A stretch of DNA of 64,000 nucleotides from Oxalobacteraceae bacterium (GTDB lineage Bacteria > Pseudomonadota > Gammaproteobacteria > Burkholderiales > Burkholderiaceae_D). The stretch lies in the NCBI GenBank assembly GCA_021768485.1, contig JAIZVZ010000002.1, positions 78,789-142,788 on the forward strand. The letters are read 5' to 3'. How positions within the stretch are numbered: the first letter of the stretch is position 1; every line of letters starts with the position of its first letter. Below the pieces are notes generated by a model. It was not told where the DNA came from, did no database searches, and saw only the letters and a list, made by a program, of their open reading frames with translations. Both the position numbers and the translations under genes were made by a program. Of the stretch, positions 53,091 through 61,825 are shown piece after piece.

Positions 53091-53993
53091 TCAGGCCGGA
53101 ATGGCTTGACTGCTCAATTGCATGTAATAGTTTGCCTCAGCTTCGGCCGGCGGTATATAGCCGAGTGGTTCGAGCAGGCGGTGGTGGTTAAACCAGGACA
53201 CCCATTCCAGCGTCGCCAGTTCGACGGCCTCACGTGTCTTCCAGGGCGTACGGCGATGGATCAGTTCAGCTTTGTACAGCCCATTGATGGTCTCGGCCAG
53301 AGCATTGTCGTAACTATCCCCCTTACTGCCTACAGAGGGCTCGATGCCGGCTTCCGCCAGGCGCTCACTATATCGTATGGAGACGTATTGCGACCCGCGG
53401 TCGCTATGATGGACCAGCGCATTGCGTTCAGGCTGGCGCGCATACAGTGCCTGCTCCAGTGCATCGAGCACGAAATCGGTTCGCATTGAACTACTCACCC
53501 GCCAGCCAACGATGCGGCGTGCGAAGACGTCGATGACGAAGGCGACGTACACGAAACCCTGCCACGTCGACACATACGTAAAATCCGAGACCCACAACTG
53601 GTTCGGCCGCTGCGCCTTGAATTGACGGTTGACCCGGTCGAGCGGGCACGGCGCTTTTGCGTCCGACACCGTGGTACGCATGACTTTGCCGCGCATGACG
53701 CCACGCAGGCCGGCACGGCGCATCAGCCGCTCCACGGTGCAGCGCGCCACCTCGGTCCCCTCACGGCGCAACTGTCGCCATGCCTTGTCGGCCCCGTAGA
53801 CCTGCAAGTTCGCTTGCCAGACCCGTTCGATCTCGATGCTTAGCACGTCGTCGCGCTGCACACGGGCGCAGCGCAATGCTGGGTTACGCTGTCGCGCCGC
53901 GTAGCGCCGGTAGCCCGACGGCGCGACCTGCATGACCCGGCAGATCGGCTCGACGCCGTAGGCATGGCGGTACTGGTCGACGAATTTCCTCAC
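53091..53993 (-). CDS. IS3-family transposase OrfB
   Basis: A 300-residue DDE transposase. N-terminal helical part ([38 protein letters not shown]), HTH_21-type segment ([15 protein letters not shown]) and the rve integrase core with DDE residues in [19 protein letters not shown] and [17 protein letters not shown]. The frame is intact over the whole domain. It begins four bases into the end of orfA, the site where IS3 elements shift frame to make OrfAB. Similar to IS51-group members. Confidence 0.93.
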   Translation of the reverse strand: MRKFVDQYRHAYGVEPICRVMQVAPSGYRRYAARQRNPALRCARVQRDDVLSIEIERVWQANLQVYGADKAWRQLRREGTEVARCTVERLMRRAGLRGVMRGKVMRTTVSDAKAPCPLDRVNRQFKAQRPNQLWVSDFTYVSTWQGFVYVAFVIDVFARRIVGWRVSSSMRTDFVLDALEQALYARQPERNALVHHSDRGSQYVSIRYSERLAEAGIEPSVGSKGDSYDNALAETINGLYKAELIHRRTPWKTREAVELATLEWVSWFNHHRLLEPLGYIPPAEAEANYYMQLSSQAIPA

Positions 53994-54312
53994 GATTTGA
54001 AGCGGCGGTCGAGCTCCGCCTGGGCGAAAAAAGCGCTCGCAAGGCGCAAAATCTCGTTGGCCTTGCGCAGCTCGCGCACTTCGCGTTCCAACGCCTTCAC
54101 GCGCTCCGTTTCGACTGTGGTTGGCCCGGGGCGCTGGCCGGTGTCACGCTCCTGCTGGCGCACCCAGCGGCGCAGCGTTTCGGGTGTGCAGCCGATCTTG
54201 GCGGCGATGGACGTCATCGCCGCCCATTGTGACGGATGCTCACTGGCCGCTCGCTGACCATGCGCACGGCGCGTTCGATGACTTCAGGGGAATATTTGGG
54301 TTGTTTTTTCAT
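53990..54312 (-). pseudogene. IS3-family transposase OrfA, frameshifted
   Basis: A start at 54312 gives [25 protein letters not shown] and stops after 32 codons at 54214. The rest ([32 protein letters not shown], then a leucine-zipper [19 protein letters not shown]) is in another frame from 54217. Normal OrfA proteins have both joined, so a single-base change has broken it near 54230-54240. The element may be unable to move without a helper. Confidence 0.8.
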
Positions 54313-54362
54313 GACTCCATTCTCTCAAACAATGGAGCCTCCTCAAAATCCGGGGCGATTCA

Positions 54363-54528
54363 CTTTGATCAAAAGAACCCCTTAAAGGCCAACACTCTGA
54401 AAGAGTTCGTGCGCCTGGTTGTTCGCGACGTACTTACGGCCGTTGGTGCTGGCGTCAATGGCTTTGGAACCCCTTATCGGATCGAGTTCACTGGTTCCAT
54501 TCCGGCGCCCAAGGGGCTGCCGAAATGA
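54363..54528 (+). pseudogene. Truncated gene, 3' end only
   Basis: An open frame emerging from the IS end: FDQKNPLKANTLKEFVRLVVRDVL..., ending KGLPK and a stop at 54528. Its 5' part was removed by the IS. I do not recognise the protein. It overlaps the next start by four bases (ATGA), indicating an old operon. Confidence 0.5.
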
Positions 54529-54842
54529 GGGCTGTGGCGGTCGGCGTTGTCATCATGGTGGGCCTGCTGGGGGCAGGCTACCTATTCGTTCGATCCGATG
54601 CCGCGCTTCTTGGAGACGACGTTTCTTTGAAGATTGCCTCAACCGATGTGCTGGGCAATTCGCTACACGGTCAGTCATGCTCCCGGGCTTCCTATGCCAG
54701 TGACGTAGAGAGCCTGCACAGTGCTGACAAGGCTGGTGCTGCGATCTTCAAGTTCCACCCCATTGCGGGCAGAGAGGCGTCGTGCCCGCCAATCACCGTC
54801 ATCGTCGATAGAAAGACGGGGGAAGCATGGATTTCCAAGTAG
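54525..54842 (+). CDS. Hypothetical membrane-anchored protein (105 aa)
   Basis: MRAVAVGVVIMVGLLGAGYLF forms a signal anchor, followed by a small periplasmic-type domain with two cysteines (SCSRASYASD, ASCPPITVIVDRKTGEAWISK). The start overlaps the stop of the truncated gene. The family is not recognised. It seems to be a leftover of a gene pair from another mobile region. Confidence 0.5.
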   Translation: MRAVAVGVVIMVGLLGAGYLFVRSDAALLGDDVSLKIASTDVLGNSLHGQSCSRASYASDVESLHSADKAGAAIFKFHPIAGREASCPPITVIVDRKTGEAWISK

Positions 54843-54905
54843 CGGGGGCACCGTGGTCAGGCCTTCAGTTTTAGGTTCCGGCAGCACCAACAAGAGATGG
54901 CAACC

Positions 54906-55157
54906 ATGTTCACCCACGGCATCCGCTTCGAAGTCGCCCAGGACTTGCTGGACGCGCGTCTCTCCCATTGGTCCGAAGCGGCGGCCCGGGTGTTGGACGC
55001 AGCAAATCCCGACTTCGCCCGCCTGGCCGAGATCGAAGCCGAGCAGCGCAAATTGCGATCCCTGCGTCACGACCTTGACCCCCGCGATGCTGCGCAAACC
55101 GAGTCCGTGATCGCTGATCACGCGCCGCTGGCCAGGCGGCTTTATTCCCTTGCGTGA
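54906..55157 (+). CDS. Hypothetical protein (83 aa)
   Basis: A helical, hydrophilic protein (MFTHGIRFEVAQDLLDARLSH...). An ATG nine bases upstream is an alternative start. There is no known motif. It is followed by a non-coding, repeat-containing stretch, so it may be a remnant. Low support as a functional gene. Confidence 0.35.
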   Translation: MFTHGIRFEVAQDLLDARLSHWSEAAARVLDAANPDFARLAEIEAEQRKLRSLRHDLDPRDAAQTESVIADHAPLARRLYSLA

Positions 55158-55280
55158 TCTGTTCGGCCAGCGTCCACTGCCCGCCGTAAATCCCCATCGC
55201 TGCTGATCTTGGTTGAAAACGGTGGGCATCCCCGCCCCCTGAAGAACAGCTACACATGACGCAACTGCCGTTGCCGGGCT

Positions 55281-55306
55281 CAAAACCCCGTGGCAACGGG
55301 GTTTTG
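55281..55306. repeat. Perfect hairpin, 10-bp stem
   Basis: caaaaccccg (55281-55290) and cggggttttg (55297-55306) with a six-base loop. It could be a terminator for the preceding genes or part of a mobile-element end. Confidence 0.7.
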
Positions 55307-55310
55307 AGCT

Positions 55311-55400
55311 GTCAGACACCGATCCCGCGAGCGTCAGACACCTATCCCCATAAAATGGCGCAAGTCATTGATGGGGAGAGGTAAACCATGCCCAGACTTC
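55311..55400 (+). pseudogene. Remnant of a REP-associated (RAYT-like) transposase locus
   Basis: Two near-identical 16-bp direct repeats (gtcagacaccgatccc, 55311-55326; gtcagacacctatccc, 55333-55348) precede GGGGAGAGG and an ATG followed by MPRL, the usual beginning of such transposases. The coding sequence is lost at once, joining the 3' end of traM. This is a junction left by deletion (inference). Confidence 0.35.
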
Positions 55401-55401
55401 A

Positions 55402-55842
55402 CTATCGAATTGCACTCCACAGGAGAATTGTCGCTGCCACCAGCGTCATGCATGATGCTATGACGTTAAACATGCTAATTCCACGCGCATCTTGAATCTG
55501 GCTGGTCAAATGGGCAAGGGCGGTGTCGATTTCGGCGCGTGTCGCTATCGTTGCGGTTCTCGCCCCTTCATACAAAATATCCTGTATGACGTCTTTGCCG
55601 GCTGCCAGTGAGGCGTTCAAGATGCGTTCCGATTTTTCCTTGGCATCGCTTCCCCAGCGTAGCGCTATGGCCTCCAATTCTTCCTTATGCCTGTCTAGCT
55701 GGGCCTGATGCGCCCTGGCACTATCCTCCAATAGCCGATTGTTCATTGTTTGTAGAATCAAGATTGGATCGTCTCGCGATACGGCAACGTCATGCTTCGC
55801 GGCGATCTCCCGAATCAGCTCCTCAATCTGATCCGTCATCAC
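55402..55842 (-). CDS. traM: Conjugal transfer protein TraM (IncP type)
   Basis: A 146-residue protein (MMTDQIEELIREIAAKHDVAVSRDDPILILQ...), with a long helical middle and a C-terminal TM helix (FNVIASCMTLVAATILLWSAI). This matches IncP TraM along its whole length, including the start MTDQIEELIREIAAKH. TraM is the third gene of the traKLM leader operon and supports conjugation. It overlaps the end of traL by four bases. A junction with remnant sequences lies just past its stop. Confidence 0.9.
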   Translation of the reverse strand: MMTDQIEELIREIAAKHDVAVSRDDPILILQTMNNRLLEDSARAHQAQLDRHKEELEAIALRWGSDAKEKSERILNASLAAGKDVIQDILYEGARTATIATRAEIDTALAHLTSQIQDARGISMFNVIASCMTLVAATILLWSAIR

Positions 55843-56564
55843 AGCACCGTAGCACTATTGAGCTGCCCATAGAGCTGTCCTTTAATGATCTTGAGCCGCT
55901 GGCGCGTCATGATTGTGAGCGACTCCATGGCCAGCGCCGCGTCGAAGGTCAGGCGTTCTTGCAGCATGTCGCTCAGGTCGCGGCCATACGTCTCATCTTT
56001 CAGTGATGGGATGCGCACGATCGCCGACACACGTGTCTTGTTGTTGGTGTAGGCCTTCATTTGCTCAAAACTTTTTCCTTCATGTTCTATTGGTCCCCAA
56101 TAGGGATTGAGCCAGACAACAAATACCGATTCGGTTGGGAATTGGGCCGCCAACTGGGAAAACCCGCTAACCGTATCGAGCAATGCCTGACCGCCCGTTA
56201 CAACCGTATGGACCAATAACTCGTGGCTCATACCGGCCAATAGTGCCGGCACCTGGTTGCTGATTAGGTAATGGGATAACGGGACGAAGGAGCTGGCGCC
56301 GTTATCGATAATCACATCGTTCTTTGCGCCTGCAATCAGCTCGACCAGTTTGTCGAAATTGCGGGTATTGATTTCATCGCCCTCCATAATCGCGAGTCGT
56401 TTCACATCGAGATTTTTGTAGCCCAAAAATGTCGCGTTGACCGGGTCGGTGTCGATGCATAGCGGCTTTTGCCCCTTGCTTTCTTTGTACTGCGCCAGAG
56501 CGGCCGCGATGAACGATTTTCCGACGCCGCCTTTGCCTTGCAATATCAGGTGTATTTTAGCCAT
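55839..56564 (-). CDS. traL: Conjugal transfer ATPase TraL (ParA-like)
   Basis: A 241-residue ParA-family protein with Walker A GKGGVGKS at 11-18, LCIDTDPVNATFLGYKNL, and VIIDNGASSFVPLSHYLI. Length and sequence correspond to TraL of RP4. It belongs to the traKLM operon beside oriT. Role in the relaxosome or mating apparatus is accessory. Start overlaps the traK stop by one base. Confidence 0.93.
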   Translation of the reverse strand: MAKIHLILQGKGGVGKSFIAAALAQYKESKGQKPLCIDTDPVNATFLGYKNLDVKRLAIMEGDEINTRNFDKLVELIAGAKNDVIIDNGASSFVPLSHYLISNQVPALLAGMSHELLVHTVVTGGQALLDTVSGFSQLAAQFPTESVFVVWLNPYWGPIEHEGKSFEQMKAYTNNKTRVSAIVRIPSLKDETYGRDLSDMLQERLTFDAALAMESLTIMTRQRLKIIKGQLYGQLNSATVL

Positions 56565-57004
56565 TACAGTAACTCCTCGCGGTTGGGTGTTGCGTCAAAT
56601 TTGAAGCCAAGGGGATCGGCAGGCTTCGTGGTGGGTGTTGCTGGTGTTGCGATTGTTCCGCGCGTCTTGTGATTCGTTTCGCCGGGCTGTGGTAAGTCGT
56701 CGGTTGTCGATGCGCTGATTTGATCGGCCTGTGGATGTCGAATGACCCGGTTTACGTAATGTAAGAACACCTCGTACCCGATCTCAATCCGTTCGCATTC
56801 GCGCATGTTGGCCCACACGGTCTTGACCGCATAGCCGGCGTTCAAGGCAGCCCTGACATCGTCACTGACAGCGAGGAACGCGGCCAAGTTTTTTTCTCGA
56901 CGTGAGGATGTTCGTCGTTTGATCCATTCGGCGAGATGGTCCGGATAGTTTTTAATCATGTCGATTTGTCGTTCATTTAGGTTCATTTGTAAATCGCATT
57001 TCAT
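56564..57004 (-). CDS. traK: oriT-binding protein TraK (IncP type)
   Basis: Up to 146 residues; several in-frame ATGs exist at the start, and the conserved part begins near YPDHLAEWIKRRTSSRREKNLAAFLAVSDDV. The C-terminus GFKFDATPNREELL matches TraK of IncP plasmids (similar TPNxEELL end). TraK binds and bends oriT DNA to help relaxosome assembly. It is transcribed away from oriT, divergent from traJ, as in RP4. Confidence 0.88.
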   Translation of the reverse strand: MKCDLQMNLNERQIDMIKNYPDHLAEWIKRRTSSRREKNLAAFLAVSDDVRAALNAGYAVKTVWANMRECERIEIGYEVFLHYVNRVIRHPQADQISASTTDDLPQPGETNHKTRGTIATPATPTTKPADPLGFKFDATPNREELL

Positions 57005-57149
57005 ACCGATTGGCGTTCATTTTTTGTTCATTTTTAGACCATTAGAATTCATCGATATTCAATGCATGATCGATGTCTTTCATTCGTTATATTGAACCGT
57101 TCAATCGCCTCTGTTTTGTGCCACAACAAAGGATAAATCGTATGGTCGA

Positions 57150-57300
57150 TGGTACGATTTCATGGCGTAATGACCCCGCAAAGCGGGGCAGGATATGTGA
57201 AGTTAGCTAACTGGCGAGCCGGTTATCTATCTTCACCTTGCCCTTATTCGCGCCTTCGGCACTCAACGGACATCCTGCTCTGCGAGGCCAGAAGGCTGCC
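57150..57300. other. oriT: Origin of transfer (oriT), RP4-like
   Basis: The minus strand reads CTTCACATATCCTG/CCCC, the IncP nic core; the nick would fall between 57189 and 57188. Beside it are the hairpin ccccgc-aaa-gcgggg (57174-57188) and an 18-bp imperfect inverted repeat (57197-57214 with 57219-57236, three mismatches) like the TraJ-binding repeat of RP4. Downstream CCCTTATTCGC and ATCCTGCTCTGCGAGGC (57239-57287) are also as in RK2 oriT. It lies between divergent traK and traJ. Confidence 0.93.
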
Positions 57301-57321
57301 GCCTTCATACAGGAGTACGCC

Positions 57322-57693
57322 ATGGAAAAGGTAGAGAGACACCTCACTCGCAAACACAAACAACTGCGGGTTCCCGTATTGCCATCAGAGGAAAAAATGA
57401 TCAAGAAGGCCGCTGTATCGGCGGGTCTGCCAACCGCAGCCTATCTGCGTAACGTCGGCCTTGGATATCAGATCAAGAGCGTTCTGGATAATCAGCGCGT
57501 CGAGCAGCTGGCGCGTATCAATGGAGACCTTGGCCGCTTGGGTGGTCTTCTCAAACTCTGGCTTTCCAACGATCCGCGCACCAGGGAGTTTGGCAAGTCG
57601 ACCATTTTCGCGGTCCTGTCCAAGATCGAGGACACGCAGGAACAGATGCACGACATCATGCGCAGTGTGGTGACACCGAAGATTGAGCGCTAG
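57322..57693 (+). CDS. traJ: Relaxosome protein TraJ (IncP type)
   Basis: A 123-residue protein, the same length as TraJ of RP4, starting at the ATG after AGGAG. The N-terminal ribbon/helix part (RVPVLPSEEKMIKKAAVSAGLPTAAYLRNVGLGY) binds the repeat by nic; RINGDLGRLGGLLKLWLSNDPRT is strongly conserved. TraJ recognises oriT and recruits TraI. It precedes traI by 32 bases containing a KorB operator. Confidence 0.94.
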   Translation: MEKVERHLTRKHKQLRVPVLPSEEKMIKKAAVSAGLPTAAYLRNVGLGYQIKSVLDNQRVEQLARINGDLGRLGGLLKLWLSNDPRTREFGKSTIFAVLSKIEDTQEQMHDIMRSVVTPKIER

Positions 57694-57697
57694 ATTT

Positions 57698-57710
57698 TTT
57701 AGCCGCTAAA
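57698..57710. promoter_or_regulatory. KorB operator (OB), exact palindrome
   Basis: TTTAGCCGCTAAA between the traJ stop and the traI GTG, identical to the site before korB. It likely lets KorB damp relaxase expression. Confidence 0.88.
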
Positions 57711-57725
57711 TTTCTCGGACTTGCC

Positions 57726-59918
57726 GTGATCGCGAAGCGTGTGCAGATGAAGTCGCTTAATAAGAGCGACTTCTCTGAACTAGTTAAATACATCACTGAT
57801 GCGCAGAGCAAGAACGAGCGCGTTGGACTGGTCACGGTTACCAATTGCCATTCGGATCGGCCCGATGTGGCAAGTACAGAAGTGCTCAATGTCCAGGCTC
57901 AGAATAAACGCGCCGAGACAGATAAAACCTATCACCTTCTGGTTAGCTTTCGTCCTGGCGAACAACCCGATAGTGCAACATTGAGTGCCATCGAGGCCCG
58001 GCTATGCCACGGTTTAGGTTATGGCCAGCATCAGCGTATCAGCAGCGTGCATCACGATACCGATAATTTGCATATTCATATTGCGATCAACAAGATCCAC
58101 CCGACGCGTTATACGATTTTTGAACCTTATTACGACTTCAAGACCATCGGAAAGCTCTGCGAAAAGCTCGAGCGTGAATTTGGTCTGGAGCCGGACAACC
58201 ATCAGGCGCAAACAACGGGTGCGGCAAATCGCGCAAATGATATGGAGCATCATGCGGGCGTCGAAAGCCTGCTGGGATGGATCAAGCGCGAATGTTTTGA
58301 CCAGATACAAAATGCAAGGACATGGACGGAATTGCATCAAATTATGGTGACCAACGGCCTGGCCCTGCATGAGCGTGGCAATGGCCTAGTGATTTCGGCG
58401 GAGGACGGCACGACGGTCAAGGCCAGTTCGCTTGGGCGAGGTTATGCAAAAGGTAAATTGGAAGCTCGTCTAGGACGCTTTGCACCGGACGCTAAGCGCT
58501 CAGCGGATAAAGCGGAAAAGATCTATGCCTCGAAACCGATGCGCTCGAAGGTCGACACCACCGAGCTGTATGCACAGTACAAAAACGAACAACAGGACAT
58601 GATTGCAGCACGCGCGCTTGCCTGGCGCCTGGCGCGCGAGCAGCAGCAGCGACTGGTCGAGGCCGCCAAGCGAGGCGGGCGGTTCAAGCGCGCTGCGATC
58701 AAATTGATCAAGGGCGCTCGCCTGGAAAAAAAGATGATGTATGCCGCTGTCAGCAAGACATTGAAAGCCGATATCGACAAGGCCAATAAAGCCTATCGCA
58801 AGGCGCGGCAGGAAATTTATCAGCAATATCGGCGCCGCGCGTGGGCCGACTGGCTGCGGACCAAGGCCATGGAAGGCGACCTGGAGGCGTTGGCGGCGTT
58901 ACGGGGGCGTCATGCCGCGCAAGGCATGAAAGGCAATACGGTCGGCGGTAATGGCGGTGCAAAATCCAATCATCCCTGTCCTGGCCACGATAGCGTGACC
59001 AAGAAAGGCACGATCATTTACCGGGCCGGCGCCACTGCGGTGCGTGACGACGGCGACCGGTTGTATGTCTCGCGCGGCGCCGACCAGGGCGGCCTGGCGA
59101 CGGCCTTGCAGATGGCGATGGCACGCTATGGCGACTGTATCAATGTCAAAGGCAGCGATGCATTCAAAGAGCAGATCGTGCAGGCCGCCGCTGCCGCCAA
59201 TTTAAACATCAGGTTTGACGACGCGCAGCTGGCAAGTCGTCATCAAAGTCTCAAGCAACCATCAACCGACAAGGAGAACGGACATGTCCAATCCAAACCA
59301 GCCAAACGAGGACGATCTGGTCGCGGCGGCGCTGGACGCAGTCGAGCAGGCACCACCCGAGCCGGCGGCGCCCGGCGACCAGGACCACATAGGGCAGGCG
59401 GCGCCAGTCAGCCCGACCTTGGCGGCATTGGGACGGCACCGCCGCCCGCTAGCAAAAACCGTTTGCGAAGACTGTCCGAACTCGGTGTGGTTCGCGTCAC
59501 CGGCGGAAGTGAAGTGCTATTGCCGGGTCATGTATCTGATCACCTGGAGCAGCAAGGAAACGCAGCAGATCACCCATTGCGACGGCGTGTTCCTGGAATA
59601 GAACCGTACACGGCCGGTGATACGGCCGCAGAGCGTTATATCGCAGAGCGAGAACAGAAACGCAATCAAGGCATCGACATACCGCCACACCGCCGGTATG
59701 CGGGCCGCAGTGCCGGCGACGACGCCGCGCTGGCGTATGCCGGCATGCGACAGGTCGACGGTTACACGCTGGCACTGTTACAGCGCGGTGAAGAGATCGA
59801 AGTCCTGCCAGTCGATGACGCGACCGCGCAACGGTTCAAGCGGGTCGCCATTGGCACAGCCGTCACGGTGACGGCGCAAGGCACGATCAAGATGAAAGCG
59901 AAAGGACTGCGCAGATGA
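57726..59918 (+). CDS. traI: Relaxase TraI (IncP type, MOBP)
   Basis: A 730-residue relaxase from a GTG start. Tyr22 (ELVKYI) is the nicking residue; motif III is HHDTDNLHIHIAINKIHP with the metal-binding histidines. The N-terminal ~260 residues match RP4 TraI closely; a central coiled/helical part and a LPD7-like segment (~430-510) follow, then a C-terminal KfrB-like end (VDGYTLALLQRGEEIEVLPV). It cuts nic, stays bound to the 5' end and pilots the strand. traH is nested in its 3' part and traG overlaps its stop. Confidence 0.95.
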   Translation: MIAKRVQMKSLNKSDFSELVKYITDAQSKNERVGLVTVTNCHSDRPDVASTEVLNVQAQNKRAETDKTYHLLVSFRPGEQPDSATLSAIEARLCHGLGYGQHQRISSVHHDTDNLHIHIAINKIHPTRYTIFEPYYDFKTIGKLCEKLEREFGLEPDNHQAQTTGAANRANDMEHHAGVESLLGWIKRECFDQIQNARTWTELHQIMVTNGLALHERGNGLVISAEDGTTVKASSLGRGYAKGKLEARLGRFAPDAKRSADKAEKIYASKPMRSKVDTTELYAQYKNEQQDMIAARALAWRLAREQQQRLVEAAKRGGRFKRAAIKLIKGARLEKKMMYAAVSKTLKADIDKANKAYRKARQEIYQQYRRRAWADWLRTKAMEGDLEALAALRGRHAAQGMKGNTVGGNGGAKSNHPCPGHDSVTKKGTIIYRAGATAVRDDGDRLYVSRGADQGGLATALQMAMARYGDCINVKGSDAFKEQIVQAAAAANLNIRFDDAQLASRHQSLKQPSTDKENGHVQSKPAKRGRSGRGGAGRSRAGTTRAGGARRPGPHRAGGASQPDLGGIGTAPPPASKNRLRRLSELGVVRVTGGSEVLLPGHVSDHLEQQGNAADHPLRRRVPGIEPYTAGDTAAERYIAEREQKRNQGIDIPPHRRYAGRSAGDDAALAYAGMRQVDGYTLALLQRGEEIEVLPVDDATAQRFKRVAIGTAVTVTAQGTIKMKAKGLRR
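59284..59601 (+). CDS. traH: TraH, encoded entirely within traI in another frame
   Basis: A 105-residue acidic protein with AAGGAG six to ten bases before its ATG (MSNPNQPNEDDLVAAALDAVEQ). The C-terminal part RPLAKTVCEDCPNSVWFASP and EVKCYCRVMYLITWSS has four cysteines in CxxC/CxC arrangement, likely binding metal. RP4 traH is likewise nested within traI and stabilises the relaxosome. The strong ribosome site and conserved-looking sequence argue for a real overlapping gene. Confidence 0.85.
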   Translation: MSNPNQPNEDDLVAAALDAVEQAPPEPAAPGDQDHIGQAAPVSPTLAALGRHRRPLAKTVCEDCPNSVWFASPAEVKCYCRVMYLITWSSKETQQITHCDGVFLE

Positions 59919-61825
59919 ATGATCGATTCAATAATGCGGTCGGACCGCAAATTGGGGCCAAACAGGCACGTGCCGGCAAAGTCGTACCGGCCCTGGCAGT
60001 GCTGTCTTTGGGCGCGGGGCTGCAAACGGCGACGCAATTTTTTGCACATTCATTCCACTACCAGGAGGCGCTGGGCGCGCAGTACAAGCAACTCTATATG
60101 CCGTGGGCTATTTTGCAGTGGAGCCAGAAATGGTATGTGCAATATCCAGACGCCTTCATGCGGGCCGGCAGTGTCGGCATGCTTGTTACCGGCGTCGGCC
60201 TGGTTGGCCTGGTCGCGACAAAAATGGTATGGGCCAATTCGTCCAAGGTCAATCCCTATCTGCACGGCTCGGCGCGCTGGGCCAATATCAAGGATATCCG
60301 CGCCGCCGGCCTGCTGCCGCGACCGCGCACCTTGTTGCAAGCGTTGACCGGGAAGGCGAGGGCGGCCAGCGCCGGCGTCTACGTCGGCGCCTGGATCGAC
60401 AAAAACGGCAAGCAGCACTATCTGCGCCACGACGGTCCCGAAAATATTCTGACCTACGCGCCGCCGCGATCCGGCAAAGGCGTCGGGCTGGTGGTGCCGA
60501 CCTTGCTGTCCTGGCCGGAAAGCGTCGTCATTACGGATTTGAAGGGCGAACTCTGGGCGTTGACCTCGGGCTGGCGCAGACAGTATGCAAAAAACAAGGT
60601 CTTGTGCTTTGAGCCGGCAAAGGCAAGCGGTTGTATTTGCTGGAATGCGCTCGACGAAATCCGTCTTGGCACAGAATCGGAAGTCGGCGATGTACAGAAC
60701 CTGGCGACGCTGATCGTTGACCCGAACGGCAAGGGACTCGAGACACACTGGCAAAAGACCGGCCAGGCCTTGCTGGTTGGGGTGATTTTGCACGCCCTTT
60801 ATAAGGCCAAGGCGGAAGGCACGACCGCATCGCTGCCCATTGTCGATGCCATGCTGGCCGATCCGAACCGCGCGATCGGCGAACTATGGATGGAAATGAC
60901 GACCTACAGCCATGTGGACGATCGTAATCATCCGGTGGTGGCGGCATCGGCGCGCGACATGATGGATCGCCCGGATGAGGAAGCCGGCTCGGTGCTGTCG
61001 ACCGCCAAATCGTATCTGGCACTCTATCGCGATCCGGTCGTGGCGCGCAACGTGAGCAAATCGGAATTCAAGATCCGCGATCTGATGCATCACGACGACC
61101 CGGTTAGCCTCTACATCATCACCCAGCCGGCCGACAAGGCTCGCTTGCGGCCTCTGGTGCGGGTGCTGATCAACATGATCGTGCGCCTTCTGGCCGATAA
61201 GATCGGCTTCGAGAATGGCCGGCCGGTGGTCCATTACAAGCATCGGCTTCTGATGGAACTGGACGAATTCCCGAGTCTTGGAAAACTCGACATCATGCAA
61301 GAGTCGCTGGCATTTTTGCCGGGCTTCGGCATCAAGGCGCACCTGATTTGCCAGGATATCAACCAGCTCAAAAGCCGGGAGACAGGATACGGTCATGACG
61401 AGAGCATTACCTCAAGCTGCCATATCCAGAATGCTTTTCCGCCGAACCGGGTCGAGACAGCCGAACACTTGTCCAAGCTGACCGGCCAGACCACGGTCGC
61501 AAAAGAGCAGATCACCACCAGCGGTAAGCGCACCAGTGCCTTGCTCGGCCAGGTGTCGCGCACGATTCAGGAAGTGCAGCGGCCCTTGCTGACAATCGAC
61601 GAATGCCTGCGCATGCCGGGACCGGTTAAGGGCGACAACGGCGAAATCGTCGAGGCCGGCGATATGGTCATCTACGTTGCTGGTTATCCGGCCATTTACG
61701 GCAAACAGCCGCTGTATTTCAAAGACCCGGTGTTTCAGGCGCGGGCCGAAGTCCCGGCGCCCAAGCACAGCGACAAGCTGTATCGGCAGTCCGAGTTCAA
61801 GGTCGGGGAGGGCATCACGCTATGA
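59915..61825 (+). CDS. traG: Coupling protein TraG (VirD4 type)
   Basis: A 636-residue T4SS coupling protein, nearly the length of RP4 TraG. N-terminal TM segments (~24-44 and ~80-100), Walker A APPRSGKGVGLVVPTLL at ~178-194, Walker B LLMELDEFPSLG, and FLPGFGIKAHLICQDINQL. It links the relaxosome with the mating channel and pumps DNA. Its ATG overlaps traI by four bases and its stop overlaps traF. Confidence 0.95.
   Translation: MNDRFNNAVGPQIGAKQARAGKVVPALAVLSLGAGLQTATQFFAHSFHYQEALGAQYKQLYMPWAILQWSQKWYVQYPDAFMRAGSVGMLVTGVGLVGLVATKMVWANSSKVNPYLHGSARWANIKDIRAAGLLPRPRTLLQALTGKARAASAGVYVGAWIDKNGKQHYLRHDGPENILTYAPPRSGKGVGLVVPTLLSWPESVVITDLKGELWALTSGWRRQYAKNKVLCFEPAKASGCICWNALDEIRLGTESEVGDVQNLATLIVDPNGKGLETHWQKTGQALLVGVILHALYKAKAEGTTASLPIVDAMLADPNRAIGELWMEMTTYSHVDDRNHPVVAASARDMMDRPDEEAGSVLSTAKSYLALYRDPVVARNVSKSEFKIRDLMHHDDPVSLYIITQPADKARLRPLVRVLINMIVRLLADKIGFENGRPVVHYKHRLLMELDEFPSLGKLDIMQESLAFLPGFGIKAHLICQDINQLKSRETGYGHDESITSSCHIQNAFPPNRVETAEHLSKLTGQTTVAKEQITTSGKRTSALLGQVSRTIQEVQRPLLTIDECLRMPGPVKGDNGEIVEAGDMVIYVAGYPAIYGKQPLYFKDPVFQARAEVPAPKHSDKLYRQSEFKVGEGITL

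Larger units (their letters stand above)
53052..54362 (-). mobile_element. IS3-family insertion sequence with terminal inverted repeats
   Basis: About 1311 bp. The left end TGAATCGCCCCGACTTTC... (53052) and the right end, read inverted, TGAATCGCCCCGGATTTT... (to 54362), match in about 22 of 28 positions. Inside are orfA (frameshifted) and orfB on the minus strand. Flanking bases (gtt / ctt) do not form a clean target duplication. The left side cuts an IS66 remnant and the right side cuts another gene. Confidence 0.88.

Noticed and set aside
53049..54365. Target-site duplication of the IS3-family element
   Set aside because: Flanking triplets differ (gtt and ctt), so no duplication is claimed.
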